This document shows, one piece after another, positions 37,488 through 48,619 of a DNA stretch of 64,000 nucleotides. The stretch lies in assembly GCF_001647675.1 (NCBI RefSeq), contig NZ_CP015594.1, positions 496,001-560,000 on the forward strand. Reading direction: 5' to 3'. Source of the DNA: Acinetobacter sp. NCu2D-2. GTDB taxonomy: Bacteria > Pseudomonadota > Gammaproteobacteria > Pseudomonadales > Moraxellaceae. Under the pieces are notes generated by a model that was given only the letters and a program-made list of their open reading frames with translations, did not search any database and was not told the DNA's origin. Positions within the stretch are counted from its first letter, which is position 1. Every line of letters begins with the position of its first letter. Both the position numbers and the translations under genes were made by a program.

Positions 37488-38474
37488 ATGGAAATCACAA
37501 CAATTATTGGCATTGTTATCGCTGTCGTGATTATGCTTTTGGGCATAAAAATGATTATAAAAAAACCGAATGATGAGCCATCTTTGGATGCTGAATTACA
37601 CATCGATCCAGACAGCCAAATGCCGGTGATCCCGCGTCATGTACGTGGACAATTGGTGAAAGAAGATGCTGTACGTGTTGAGCCGACATTGGCTGAAAAC
37701 ACAGATTCACCCTCTGATCAAAAAGAACCAACATTCATCCAATTAACTCCTGATGCGGTGAAGAAAACTGAACAGCAATCAGAAGCTGCTCCTGTAAAAG
37801 AACCCGTTGAAGAAGTGGTTGCTGAAAAAGCGCCAGTATCTGACGAAAAGGTAGTTGAAGCAGTTAATGCAGCAGATGTAAAAGAAGAAACTGTAGAACC
37901 AAGCAAAGAAGCAGAGCAGCCCAAAGCGGATTTCAGCTTAAATACCCATATTGAAAAAGCTGAAATTTCTGAATTTGATGAAGAAAGCAGCATTTTGGAA
38001 GCACATCTGTATGAACAAAAAATTGTGGATGAGGAAAGTGCGCTAGCCAATGCTGAAACGGTGATTTCACTGCATATTTACCCGCAAGGTCGTGTGCTTT
38101 CTGGTGAAAAAACTTTAAAAGTATTGCTTAAATACGGTCTGCGTTATGGTGAGTTGGCATGTTTCCACCGCTATAGTGAAGATGGTAGCAAATTACTCTT
38201 CTCAGTATTGCAAGTGACTGATACTGGTATGGAAGGCTTTGACCTTGAGACACTTTCTACAGAGGAAGTAAAAGGTTTAGCATTCTTCTTGGCATTGCCA
38301 CATACAGACGTGCAAAATGCATTTGACACGATGGACAGTATTTCACGTCTTATCGCGCGTGAGGTTGATGGTGTTGTGTATGACCAAAATCATCAAGAAT
38401 TTACCCCACAATTACGTGAATTCTGGCGCCATCAAGCCATTGATTACCGCGCTGGACAAGCAATTGAAGTCTAA
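37488..38474 (+). CDS. zipA: Cell division protein ZipA
   Basis: A divisome protein that tethers FtsZ to the inner membrane. One membrane helix lies at residues 4-22, then an acidic Pro/Val/Glu-rich linker to about 180, then the ZipA FtsZ-binding domain (LHIYPQGRVLSGEKTLKVL to the end). The order smc-zipA-ligA is the usual one in Acinetobacter and pseudomonads. It begins 1 nt after smc, so the two are coupled. Confidence 0.93.
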   Translation: MEITTIIGIVIAVVIMLLGIKMIIKKPNDEPSLDAELHIDPDSQMPVIPRHVRGQLVKEDAVRVEPTLAENTDSPSDQKEPTFIQLTPDAVKKTEQQSEAAPVKEPVEEVVAEKAPVSDEKVVEAVNAADVKEETVEPSKEAEQPKADFSLNTHIEKAEISEFDEESSILEAHLYEQKIVDEESALANAETVISLHIYPQGRVLSGEKTLKVLLKYGLRYGELACFHRYSEDGSKLLFSVLQVTDTGMEGFDLETLSTEEVKGLAFFLALPHTDVQNAFDTMDSISRLIAREVDGVVYDQNHQEFTPQLREFWRHQAIDYRAGQAIEV

Positions 38475-38536
38475 ACTTTCAGGATTGAAACTCGAAAGCG
38501 TGATTTCTATAATAGCCAAAAGCTGAATATTTTATA

Positions 38537-40610
<2,074 letters not shown>

Positions 40611-40634
40611 CCTTTTTCAGCGATTAGCTCATTC

Positions 40635-40672
40635 AAAAAACATCGAGGATGATAAATCTCTCGGTGTTTTTT
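40635..40672 (+). terminator. Terminator after ligA
   Basis: AACATCGAG / CTCGGTGTT stem (one G-T pair), an 11-12 nt loop and a long T-run. Confidence 0.8.
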
Positions 40673-40840
40673 TATGGAGATTTTAAAATAATAAGCGCAG
40701 CTCAGTGTGATAGGGAATAGGCAAATATATGCTTAGACTCGTCATGGTGAACTAAATTCACGTACAATATCGGCTCATTTGCAGGTATATATCCTGCCTT
40801 ATCAGATGATTCTGTTCTCCCGTTGATGATTGGCATACCC

Positions 40841-41815
40841 ATGGCGCAAGCAAAGAAATCTTTCCCACAACAAAAATCGCAATTACATGCACGAAATTTG
40901 CATCGTAGTCGTTACGATTTTCCGCAATTAATGAAAAGTTGTCCGGAACTTACACCTTTTGTTCGCCCCAATCCATATGGTGATCTTTCTATCGACTTTT
41001 CTGATCCAAATGCAGTAAAAATGCTGAATAAAGCCTTGCTCAAGCATTTTTATGACATTCACTATTGGGATATTCCGCAAGATTATCTTTGCCCACCGAT
41101 TCCGGGACGTGCCGACTATATTCACTATTTGGCGGATTTATTGAGTGAAATGAATCACGGACAGATTCCGATAGGACGTGCAGTTCAGGTGTTAGATATT
41201 GGCGTCGGTGCAAACTGTATTTATCCGATCATTGGACATCGTAGTTATGGTTGGAAGTTTATCGGCTCTGATATTCATGCTGCATCCGTCAAAAGTGCGC
41301 AATTTATTGTGGAAGCCAATCCGAATCTTAAAAAGGGCATTCAGATTCGCTTGCAGAAAACCCCGAGCAATATTTTCAAAGGGGTAATAAAGCCGACAGA
41401 TTGTTTTGATTTAACCCTCTGTAATCCGCCATTTCATGCTTCGCAAGATGAAGCCCATGCCACAGCCACACAAAAATTAAAAAAGTTGGGTAAACACGTT
41501 GATCAGAAGAAAGTAGTCCTCAACTTTGGTGGGCAAAAGAACGAATTATGGTGTGATGGTGGCGAAGTACACTTCGTGTGTCAAATGGCACAAGAAAGCA
41601 CTCAATTTGCAGAACAATGTCTTTGGTTTAGTACTTTGGTGTCGAAGAAAACCACATTGCCAATACTGTTAAAGACCTTAGGTCAGTGCGGTGCAGTGGA
41701 TATAAAAACCATTAAAATGACGCAAGGGCAAAAAGAAAGCCGTTTTGTCGCTTGGACATTTTTAAATTCTGAGCAACAGCAAGTATGGAAAAATACACGT
41801 TGGACTTCGGTTTAA
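40841..41815 (+). CDS. rlmF: 23S rRNA (adenine1618-N6)-methyltransferase RlmF
   Basis: Methylates A1618 of 23S r[20 protein letters not shown] at the N-terminus, [16 protein letters not shown] (SAM loop) and the catalytic LCNPPFH are all family marks. I prefer the ATG at 40841; ATG 40826 and TTG 40823 are in frame and none has a good ribosome-binding site. The 324-residue length is close to E. coli RlmF (308). Confidence 0.9.
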   Translation: MAQAKKSFPQQKSQLHARNLHRSRYDFPQLMKSCPELTPFVRPNPYGDLSIDFSDPNAVKMLNKALLKHFYDIHYWDIPQDYLCPPIPGRADYIHYLADLLSEMNHGQIPIGRAVQVLDIGVGANCIYPIIGHRSYGWKFIGSDIHAASVKSAQFIVEANPNLKKGIQIRLQKTPSNIFKGVIKPTDCFDLTLCNPPFHASQDEAHATATQKLKKLGKHVDQKKVVLNFGGQKNELWCDGGEVHFVCQMAQESTQFAEQCLWFSTLVSKKTTLPILLKTLGQCGAVDIKTIKMTQGQKESRFVAWTFLNSEQQQVWKNTRWTSV

Positions 41816-42207
41816 TTGGATCTACTAAAGAAATTGTATTTAGGTACACAAGCAGGATTAGGCATGTTGAGCTAAATGCACACGCTTGGTTTTGCCGAAC
41901 GATTCGCTCTATGCTGTATTTAGTACTTTTAAAATAATTCAAATCAAGCTGAAAAGAATCGACTATTATTATTTTGAATCTTGTTACAAAAAATAATAGT
42001 TGATAAAAGCACTTTTATTCTTGGTATTGAGTCGGGCTCAGATATTTAAGATGTTCTTTTATATATGTTAATTGGGATTTTAATGAGTGTAAATGAAAGT
42101 ACTTCTCATTTTAATTTTATAAAAATCATACATTTACAAATATTTTACTTTGCAAATTGATTTTCTTTTCTCCATAATATCGAGATATAGCAAAGGGAGC
42201 GATTCAA
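41816..42207. other. Gene-free region between rlmF and bacterioferritin
   Basis: No gene is seen. It is AT-rich. The one clear structure is an inverted repeat ACTATTATT / AATAATAGT (41962-41970 and 41993-42001). A bacterioferritin promoter must lie to its right, but I saw no clean sigma-70 pair or full Fur box. Confidence 0.55.
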
Positions 42208-42672
42208 ATGCGCGGTAATCCAGAAGTCGTGGCTTATTTAAATATGTTGATTGGTGGCGAATTGGCTGCACGTGATCAATATTTGATTCACTCTCGTATG
42301 TATGAAGATTGGGGTCTGACCAAAATCTTTGAGCGCATTGACCATGAGATGCAAGAAGAAGCTCAGCATGCAGACGATATTATTCGTCGTGTTTTGTTCC
42401 TCGAAGGCACACCAAATATGCAGCGTGATGACATCGAAGTGGGTAAAGATGTTGTAAGCTGCTTAAAAGCTGATTTAAAGCTTGAATATGACGTTCGCGA
42501 AAAACTTGCTAAAGGTGTGAAGCTTTGTGAAGAGTACGGTGATTATGTGACGCGTGATATGCTGCGTCAGCAAATGGCAGATACTGAAGAAGATCATACC
42601 TATTGGTTGGAAAAACAATTACGTTTAATTGAGTTGATTGGTTTACAGAATTATATTCAATCGCAAATGTAA
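42208..42672 (+). CDS. bfr: Bacterioferritin, non-heme-type subunit
   Basis: An iron-storage ferritin subunit (154 residues). The ferroxidase ligands E18, E51 and H54 (EEAQHAD), E94 and E127 region (MADTEEDH) are in place. Position 52, which is the heme-binding methionine in E. coli Bfr (DEMKHAD), is Ala here. It therefore resembles the subunits that cannot bind heme alone and often pair with a second Bfr. AAAGGGAG precedes the ATG. A strong terminator follows. Confidence 0.9.
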   Translation: MRGNPEVVAYLNMLIGGELAARDQYLIHSRMYEDWGLTKIFERIDHEMQEEAQHADDIIRRVLFLEGTPNMQRDDIEVGKDVVSCLKADLKLEYDVREKLAKGVKLCEEYGDYVTRDMLRQQMADTEEDHTYWLEKQLRLIELIGLQNYIQSQM

Positions 42673-42682
42673 GCGATGAAAT

Positions 42683-42714
42683 AAAAAATCCCGCTAAATC
42701 AGCGGGATTTTTTT
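42683..42714. terminator. Terminator after bfr
   Basis: AAAAAATCCCGCT / AGCGGGATTTTTT hairpin with an AAATC loop. Before the IS66 insertion it also ended the convergent minus-strand membrane-protein gene, whose original stop was at 42714-42716. Confidence 0.9.
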
Positions 42715-42798
42715 ATGGCTTTCGCTTGAGCAGAATCGGGTGAGAAAGTAAATTGGTTTGATATTGAGTAAGCGTCCGCTGAACCCCATGCCTATTTT

Positions 42799-44382
42799 TT
42801 AATTTGAGTTGGATTTCCAGCGATGTGGCAGTAATTCTTCTATTTGGGTCGCTTTATGCGTCGGCAGCCTTTTCAGCACATCACTGAGATAGGCATACGG
42901 ATCCAACCCATTCAGCTTTGCTGACTGGATTAAAGTCATGATATTTGCCGCTCGCTGTCCACTGCGCAGCGAACCTGCAAACAACCAGTTCTTACGGCCC
43001 AATGCCCAGGGACGCATTGAGTTCTCTGCCCAGTTATTGTCAATGGGTAGATTGCCATCATCCAGATAGCGGCTTAAGGCTGGCCAACGTTTTAGGCTGT
43101 AATTGATCGCCCGGGCGGTTGGAGAACTCGATGGCACCGTCAGCTGATGTTGGTTGAGCCATTCATATAGTTGTTGCATGACCGGTTGACTATGCTGTTG
43201 TCGGTATTCGCAGCGGGCTTCCGCTGTACCATCCGTCTTTTTTCTTAATTCTGCTTCTATCGCATATAATTTCTGAATCAGCACTAATGCCTGTTCAGCG
43301 ACCTGACTTTTCTTGGTCACATGTAGTTCATGGAATTTACGACGTGCATGTGCCATGCAGCCCACCTCAATGACCTGACCTGATCTAAAGCGTGCTTTAT
43401 AACCACTGTAATCATCACAGACCAAATGACCCTGCCAGCCTTTCAGGAAGTCTTCAGCATGCTGGCCAGAACGGCTATCTTGAAAGTCATAGATCACTGC
43501 CTGAACTGGATTGTACTGTGTGCTGGCATAGGCCCAGACATAACCTTTTTTGGGCTTTTTCTCATTTTCACCCATCTGCATGACCGTCACCGGTGTTTCA
43601 TCTGCATGGATCACCTGCTGTTGCAGTACCACCTGTTTTAAGGCATTGGCCAGAGGTTCCAGTTCCACCCCACAGCGGCCAATCCAGTCAGATAACGTTG
43701 ATCTAGACAGATCAACACCTGCGCGTAGAAAGATTTGACGTTGACGGTACAAAGGCAAATGATCGGCATACTTTGACACCAGCACATGGCTAAGCAATTC
43801 AGGTGAAGCAATGCCTTTATCAATCACATAGGCGGGCATCGCTTGCTGAGTCAGGGTGTCACACTGATCACAGACCCATTTGCCACGCACATGCTGTTCC
43901 TTATAGAACTGTGCCGGTCTGAAATGCAGTTTTTCACTGACATCTTCGCCGATACGACGTAACTGGCAGCCACAACTGCATTGGGTTGATGCAGGTTCAT
44001 GCTCAATACGGATGGTGTGTAGATGATCCGGCAGCAGTCGACGTTTAGGTTTGTTGACTGTGGCTTTGTGTGTCGCTGCATCGGTTTTATCTGCATTTAA
44101 TCGTTCTAATTCCTGATCAACGGCTGCGATATCTTCTTCGACCGCTTCGTCCCATAGATGGATTTGTTTTGCTGTGAGATGTTCGTTTTTACTGCTGAAT
44201 TTATGCTTTTTAAACAGCGCCAGTTCATGCTCGTATTTTTGAGTGAGAACAGAGAGGTGTTGAACTTTGGCATCCAATTCTTGATTTGATTGCGCCAGAG
44301 ACTGATGCTGCAGAGCCAACTGTCTGGTGAATTCCAGTAGTTGTTCATGGGTCAGTTGGCTTAAGTCAGGCAGCGTATTCAT
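42799..44382 (-). CDS. tnpC: IS66 transposase TnpC (DDE)
   Basis: The catalytic transposase of IS66. It starts with a helical leucine-zipper-like segment (LTHEQLLEFTRQLALQHQSL), then a zinc finger (CSCGC...CDQCD), then the DDE core (IHADETPV, LVCDDYSGYK, PIDNNWAENSMRPWALGRKNW). I chose the ATG at 44382, giving MNTLPDLSQLTHEQ and 527 residues; the frame is open upstream into tnpB but without sense. The gene is intact, so the element may be active. Confidence 0.93.
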   Translation of the reverse strand: MNTLPDLSQLTHEQLLEFTRQLALQHQSLAQSNQELDAKVQHLSVLTQKYEHELALFKKHKFSSKNEHLTAKQIHLWDEAVEEDIAAVDQELERLNADKTDAATHKATVNKPKRRLLPDHLHTIRIEHEPASTQCSCGCQLRRIGEDVSEKLHFRPAQFYKEQHVRGKWVCDQCDTLTQQAMPAYVIDKGIASPELLSHVLVSKYADHLPLYRQRQIFLRAGVDLSRSTLSDWIGRCGVELEPLANALKQVVLQQQVIHADETPVTVMQMGENEKKPKKGYVWAYASTQYNPVQAVIYDFQDSRSGQHAEDFLKGWQGHLVCDDYSGYKARFRSGQVIEVGCMAHARRKFHELHVTKKSQVAEQALVLIQKLYAIEAELRKKTDGTAEARCEYRQQHSQPVMQQLYEWLNQHQLTVPSSSPTARAINYSLKRWPALSRYLDDGNLPIDNNWAENSMRPWALGRKNWLFAGSLRSGQRAANIMTLIQSAKLNGLDPYAYLSDVLKRLPTHKATQIEELLPHRWKSNSN

Positions 44383-44456
44383 GACCGCAGTATGCCTGAG
44401 GTCATGACGCAGAGGAAATAGAACGTTTGGAGGATGGCAGAATAGCCGAGCTTGGT

Positions 44457-44792
44457 TTAGAGCATCGTGACCACCTGCTGTCGTCCAATGCGCTGCCAAG
44501 GTAAACCCTGGATCAGTGCCTGTAACTGTTCCGGACTGATCGCCATGCTTTCACCCTGGTGAACCTGCGCCCAGTGGAATTTTCCCTGTTCCAGCCGCCT
44601 GGCACACAGCCAGATGCCCAGTCCATCATGTACCAGCACTTTCATGCGATGGCCACGTTTATTACAGAACAGGTAAGCACAATGCGGTTTAATGTAGCCA
44701 AAGGCTCTCACCACCTGAGCCATGACAGTATCCATCCCTGCTCGCATATCCAGAGGTTGGGTAGAAAGCCAGATTTCATCAATGCGGATCAT
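44457..44792 (-). CDS. tnpB: IS66 accessory protein TnpB (Orf2)
   Basis: A 111-residue IS66 Orf2 with the family marks MRAGMD, HCAYLFCNKRGHRMKVLVHD and GLGIWLCARRLEQGKF. Its ATG at 44792 overlaps the tnpA stop in an ATGA junction, so it is translationally coupled. The protein is required for IS66 transposition, but its action is not well understood. Confidence 0.92.
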   Translation of the reverse strand: MIRIDEIWLSTQPLDMRAGMDTVMAQVVRAFGYIKPHCAYLFCNKRGHRMKVLVHDGLGIWLCARRLEQGKFHWAQVHQGESMAISPEQLQALIQGLPWQRIGRQQVVTML

Positions 44793-45172
44793 GTTGCAAG
44801 TGCCTTGAGTAATTCTGCTAAAGCAGATATTTCTGATACTTGCCATTTCAAGCCAATTTCTACTTTTGAGTGGGGTAAAGTAATTTGAACCGTTAACATG
44901 TCAGTAGGAGTAGGATCTAATGGTGCAGAGCAAGATAAGGCAATAAATGCAGGTTTATTCGGTAGTGGTGAGCGATCATTCCCTGGCTTACCATCAATTA
45001 AGCGAATCCATTTGGATACAAGATTTGTATTCAATCCATGTTGCAAAGCGACCGAAGCAATTGAAACGTCCGGTGCTTTACAAGCCTGAACGATCTGCTG
45101 TTTAAATTCAGCACTGTATGTTCTTCGTTTTTTCGCAAGAGATGCGATGGATGTCTGGTGATTTGTAGTCAT
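44789..45172 (-). CDS. tnpA: IS66 accessory protein TnpA (Orf1)
   Basis: A 127-residue protein with an IS3/IS911-type helix-turn-helix at its start (RRTYSAEFKQQIVQACKAPD, then SIASVALQHGLNTNLVSKWI). It is the first of three IS66 genes. Its 5' leader folds into a 14-bp hairpin that covers the likely ribosome-binding site. Confidence 0.92.
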   Translation of the reverse strand: MTTNHQTSIASLAKKRRTYSAEFKQQIVQACKAPDVSIASVALQHGLNTNLVSKWIRLIDGKPGNDRSPLPNKPAFIALSCSAPLDPTPTDMLTVQITLPHSKVEIGLKWQVSEISALAELLKALAT

Positions 45173-45176
45173 AAAT

Positions 45177-45210
45177 TTTAGTCCCCACTTGTTTTTAAGT
45201 GGGGACTAAA
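45177..45210 (-). promoter_or_regulatory. Perfect 14-bp hairpin in the tnpA leader
   Basis: TTTAGTCCCCACTT pairs with AAGTGGGGACTAAA around a 6-nt loop. On the minus strand the GGGGA in the 3' arm is the only Shine-Dalgarno-like sequence, about 8-9 nt before the tnpA ATG. The hairpin would hide it, which would limit translation, most of all from read-through transcripts. Confidence 0.7.
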
Positions 45211-45217
45211 TTAAGGC

Positions 45218-45763
45218 TTATAGGATGAATTCATAAGGTGTGTTCAGCGGACGCTTACGATATTGAGCCAATTGCTTAAGAATAGACTGTTGACTCAGAG
45301 GATCAAATGAAATCAATTTCAGATCATATTCAGTGTCTTGAGTTTTAAAACGAAGTAATACTGTTTGTGTTTGATCTTGCGGCGGGATTTCAATCACTTT
45401 AATCTGCTGAATCTCTTGGCATCGCACAACTGTTTTATAACAATAACCTAAAATCATCCATGCAATATCTTCATCAGAAATACAGAGTACACGTTTAGAT
45501 TCAAAGATACGCATACATAAAATCCAACAGCTCATGAGGACAACGAGACTTGTTATCAATGGATCAAGATAATAGAAAGTATTGGTGAGAAAATCCTGAA
45601 AAAACTGTAGCTCTGAAAAAGGAAATGCATTACGGCTTGGATCTTGTCTTTGCCAAATAGAGTAGTGAAATAGAAAAAATAGACACACACTATATGCCAT
45701 GAAAAAGAATGGATAAGGTTGATTAATGGCTTGTGTATAGTAGTGCTTTGTCATCTTGATCAT
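45218..45763 (-). CDS. Membrane protein with C-terminus replaced by IS66 sequence
   Basis: An unrecognised protein with two membrane helices (about residues 17-37 and 63-83) and a C-terminal domain that could be a bacterial PH-like fold. IS66 inserted near its end. The present reading ends RKRPLNTPYEFIL, encoded within the IS. Joining the flanks after removing one target copy restores QTNLLSHPILLKRKP and a TAA at 42714-42716. About 15 residues were thus replaced by 13. Starts are uncertain (ATG 45763 or 45754, TTG 45790). Confidence 0.7.
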   Translation of the reverse strand: MIKMTKHYYTQAINQPYPFFFMAYSVCLFFLFHYSIWQRQDPSRNAFPFSELQFFQDFLTNTFYYLDPLITSLVVLMSCWILCMRIFESKRVLCISDEDIAWMILGYCYKTVVRCQEIQQIKVIEIPPQDQTQTVLLRFKTQDTEYDLKLISFDPLSQQSILKQLAQYRKRPLNTPYEFIL

Positions 45764-45840
45764 CGTTTTTATTATTAAAATGGAGGCCAAAAAAGAGCCA
45801 CCGAAGTGACTCTATTTTCATCTTTCTTTATTAAAGGTAA

Positions 45841-46932
45841 TTAGAATTTTTTAAAGCCTTTGTTTACGCCATATGGACGACGTGGTGCATTTTCATCACG
45901 TTCTTCACGGCGACCAAAACCTTGTTCAGGACGAGCACCGCCACGGTTGAACTGAGGTGCTTGGGTATTATCACGACGACCAAATTGAGAACCTGATTGG
46001 TTGTCACGACGTGCGAAGTGTGTACCATTTTGGTTTTCAGGACGATCACGGCGCTCACGACCAAAACCTGCAGGTTGGTCATCGCTGTCACGGCGTTGTT
46101 GACGTAAGAAACCGCCACGACGTGCTGCCATCGGTTTGTCTTGCATACGTTCTGTACGACGTTTTGCCATACCGTATAGACCTGTACCTTGACGTGGTTT
46201 TAACTCAACTGCTTTCGCTAGGTTATCGATGTCTTGTTTATCAAGCTCAATCCAGCGACCTGTACGAAGTTCACGTGGCAAAATGACTGTGCCATAACGT
46301 GTACGTAATAAGCGGCTTACTTTAAGACCTTGTGATTCGAAGATACGACGTACTTCACGGTTACGACCTTCTTTCACTACAACTTGGTACCAACGGTTAA
46401 TACCATCACCACCGAGTTCAGAGAATGATTCAAATTTTGCTGGACCATCATCAAGCACAACACCATTCAACATATTGTTTTTAAGTTGTGGTGTCACTTC
46501 ACCCATAACACGAACAGCGTATTCACGTTCAATTTCGTTTGATGGATGCATCAGGCGGTTTGCAAGCTCACCATCATTTGTGAAAAGTAGTAAACCAGTT
46601 GAGTTAATATCTAGACGACCGACCATTACCCAACGGTCACCTTGAATTGCAGGCAATTGATCAAACACAGTTGGACGGTTTTCTGGGTCACTACGTGAAC
46701 AGATTTCACCTTCTGGTTTGTAATAGATAATCACACGACGACGAATTTCGTCTTCGATTTGGAACGCCACTTTACGACCATCGATGCGAAGCTCATCACC
46801 TGGTTCGATACGTTCACCCACTTGGGCAACTTGCCCATTTACGCTCACACGTCCTGCGGCAATGACTTCTTCCATATAACGGCGAGAACCCAAACCAACG
46901 CGTGCAAGCACCTTTTGCAACTTTTCACTCAT
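45841..46932 (-). CDS. rluB: 23S rRNA pseudouridine(2605) synthase RluB
   Basis: An S4 RNA-binding domain (residues 1-60: LQKVLARVGLGSRRYMEE) precedes the RsuA-type synthase domain with catalytic Asp in GRLDINSTGLLLFTNDG. The core ends near residue 260. A tail of about 100 residues follows, rich in Arg, Gly, Asn and Gln with repeated FGRRD/FARRD-like units, and ends KGFKKF. The tail is longer than in E. coli RluB. It starts 41 nt after scpB, so scpA-scpB-rluB are probably one transcript. Confidence 0.92.
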   Translation of the reverse strand: MSEKLQKVLARVGLGSRRYMEEVIAAGRVSVNGQVAQVGERIEPGDELRIDGRKVAFQIEDEIRRRVIIYYKPEGEICSRSDPENRPTVFDQLPAIQGDRWVMVGRLDINSTGLLLFTNDGELANRLMHPSNEIEREYAVRVMGEVTPQLKNNMLNGVVLDDGPAKFESFSELGGDGINRWYQVVVKEGRNREVRRIFESQGLKVSRLLRTRYGTVILPRELRTGRWIELDKQDIDNLAKAVELKPRQGTGLYGMAKRRTERMQDKPMAARRGGFLRQQRRDSDDQPAGFGRERRDRPENQNGTHFARRDNQSGSQFGRRDNTQAPQFNRGGARPEQGFGRREERDENAPRRPYGVNKGFKKF

Positions 46933-46973
46933 GACAGCATAACCTTAGAAATAATTATCAACAGTTCACCTAT

Positions 46974-47564
46974 TTATGACGTCAAAGCATTTGCTTCGAG
47001 TGCCATAAAAGCTTCCTTGGCATTCTGCAGGGGAGGCAATTGGCTCAAACTATTCAAACCAAATGCGTTTAAAAACTGTGGCGTTGTCACTAACAACGCA
47101 GGTCTTCCTGGGAGTTCACGAAAACCAGATTCTTTAATCCAGTTGGAGTCAAACAATGTACGCAAAATTTGACTATTATTCGTAACACCCCGAATTTGTT
47201 CAATATCTGCTCGAGTGACAGGTTGGTGATAGGCAATCACGGCAAGCGTTTCAAGCAATGATGGCGATAAACGTGTCGGACGTTCGGGCCATGTCTGTGC
47301 AATTATATTACGATACTTTGCACGTACTTGAAAACGAAAACCTTGAGCAGTTTCAACCAGTTCAATAGAGCGACCATGCATTAACATAGAGAGTTGTTGC
47401 AAATACTGTTTTAACTCAGTTTTGCTAAAACGATCCTGAAATGCTTCTTTTAAGCGTGCAACAGAAACAGGAGAATCACTGGCGAAAATAATCGCCTCAA
47501 TTTGCATGAGTATCTCATGTAAATCTTCTGCTGAGCTTTGTAGTTCAGTAGATTCATTGTTCAT
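46974..47564 (-). CDS. scpB: Segregation and condensation protein ScpB
   Basis: A winged-helix kite subunit of the Smc-ScpAB condensin (196 residues). QIEAIIFASDSPVSV at the start and LETLAVIAYHQPVTRADIEQ and LRTLFDSNWI in the second winged helix are family marks. Its ATG overlaps the scpA stop by 4 nt. Confidence 0.95.
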   Translation of the reverse strand: MNNESTELQSSAEDLHEILMQIEAIIFASDSPVSVARLKEAFQDRFSKTELKQYLQQLSMLMHGRSIELVETAQGFRFQVRAKYRNIIAQTWPERPTRLSPSLLETLAVIAYHQPVTRADIEQIRGVTNNSQILRTLFDSNWIKESGFRELPGRPALLVTTPQFLNAFGLNSLSQLPPLQNAKEAFMALEANALTS

Positions 47565-48352
47565 GACTGTGCTCCTTGAATTGCGAGCGGTGCATCAATA
47601 CCAGAAGAAATAATCTGAATTTTCTGCTGACGGGTCAGTTCCAAGACAGCCATAAACGTCACCACAATCCCCATACGACCTTGTTGGGGGCTAAGTAGCT
47701 CATGAAATCCGAGAACTTGACCTGATTCAATTCGACTTTCGATATAAAAAATACGTTCTTCCAGTAAAACAGGCTCTTGCAGAATTTGGTGTGTGACAGG
47801 CTCTGGGCGATTAAATATGCACAGCATCGCATCACGAAGAAGATCTGCGGTATAGCGTTCTTCAGATTGAGGGAGTGCACCTAAGCTGACATTGGTATCA
47901 AATGTGTCACGCTCTAAAATAGGCATTTGCCCGAGACCTTCAGCCGCCTGTTTAATCCGTAAATAATTTTCTAAACGTTCAATGAGTTCTTGTTTCGGAT
48001 CTTCTTCAAATTTTGCAGTTTTAGGTTTAGGTAAAAGTAAACGCGACTTTAAATCTGCGAGTAAAGCTGCCATCACCATATAATCGGCAGTCAATTCAAT
48101 ATTGAGTGATTTCATTGCATCCATATAGGAGAGATATTGCGATGCAATAGGGGCGATGTCGACTTGAAGCAAGTCAAAACCATTTTTTTGAATCAGGTAA
48201 ATGAGAAAGTCGAGTGGACCTTCGAAATGCTCTAATAAGATTTCAAACGCAGCCGGCGGGATGTATAAATCCTCGGGAATGGTCTCTTGCCATTCATCTA
48301 AAACACGAATGTGCGGTGTTTCTTCCATAGGGTTATGGATGATTTGATTCAT
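47561..48352 (-). CDS. scpA: Segregation and condensation protein ScpA
   Basis: The kleisin that bridges the two Smc heads (263 residues). FEGPLDFLIYLIQKNGFDLL and ADYMVMAALLADLKSRLLLP are the N-terminal kleisin marks; the C-terminal winged helix (VVTFMAVLELTRQQKIQI) closes the ring. It starts the scpA-scpB-rluB run. Smc itself is encoded 10 kb away in the other direction. Confidence 0.95.
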   Translation of the reverse strand: MNQIIHNPMEETPHIRVLDEWQETIPEDLYIPPAAFEILLEHFEGPLDFLIYLIQKNGFDLLQVDIAPIASQYLSYMDAMKSLNIELTADYMVMAALLADLKSRLLLPKPKTAKFEEDPKQELIERLENYLRIKQAAEGLGQMPILERDTFDTNVSLGALPQSEERYTADLLRDAMLCIFNRPEPVTHQILQEPVLLEERIFYIESRIESGQVLGFHELLSPQQGRMGIVVTFMAVLELTRQQKIQIISSGIDAPLAIQGAQS

Positions 48353-48619
48353 TGCAGTTATAAGCCACGCGAATTTTCAAAGGCATGAAAGGTATTGTCC
48401 CCGATCTCACATCGAAGGAAACAGCACTTTAGTAATGTTGCTAAGTGTAAAGGAAAAAAAGCTTTAAATAAATTAATTCGGCATCGAATTATGTAAAAAC
48501 CTGAACTTTTATAGGGTTTTTAATAGCATAAGTAGAATGATTGGCGTGGAAATCAATTGGAATAACTAAAATCAGGCATGGCATATAAGTCTGATCAACT
48601 ATATTGAAATTTTAGGAGC

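Larger units (their letters stand above)
42768..45258 (-). mobile_element. Complete IS66-family insertion sequence
   Basis: A 2491-bp element with perfect 17-bp terminal inverted repeats GTAAGCGTCCGCTGAAC at both ends and an 8-bp target duplication GATATTGA (42760-42767 and 45259-45266). It has the IS66 gene order tnpA-tnpB-tnpC on the minus strand, all intact. It has inserted into the 3' end of a membrane-protein gene. Confidence 0.95.

Noticed and set aside
43392..43738. Plus-strand open frames inside tnpC
   Set aside because: Antisense shadows of the transposase with no initiation signals.
45864..46118. Val-rich frame overlapping the RluB tail
   Set aside because: It arises from the repetitive Arg/Gly codons of the tail in another frame.
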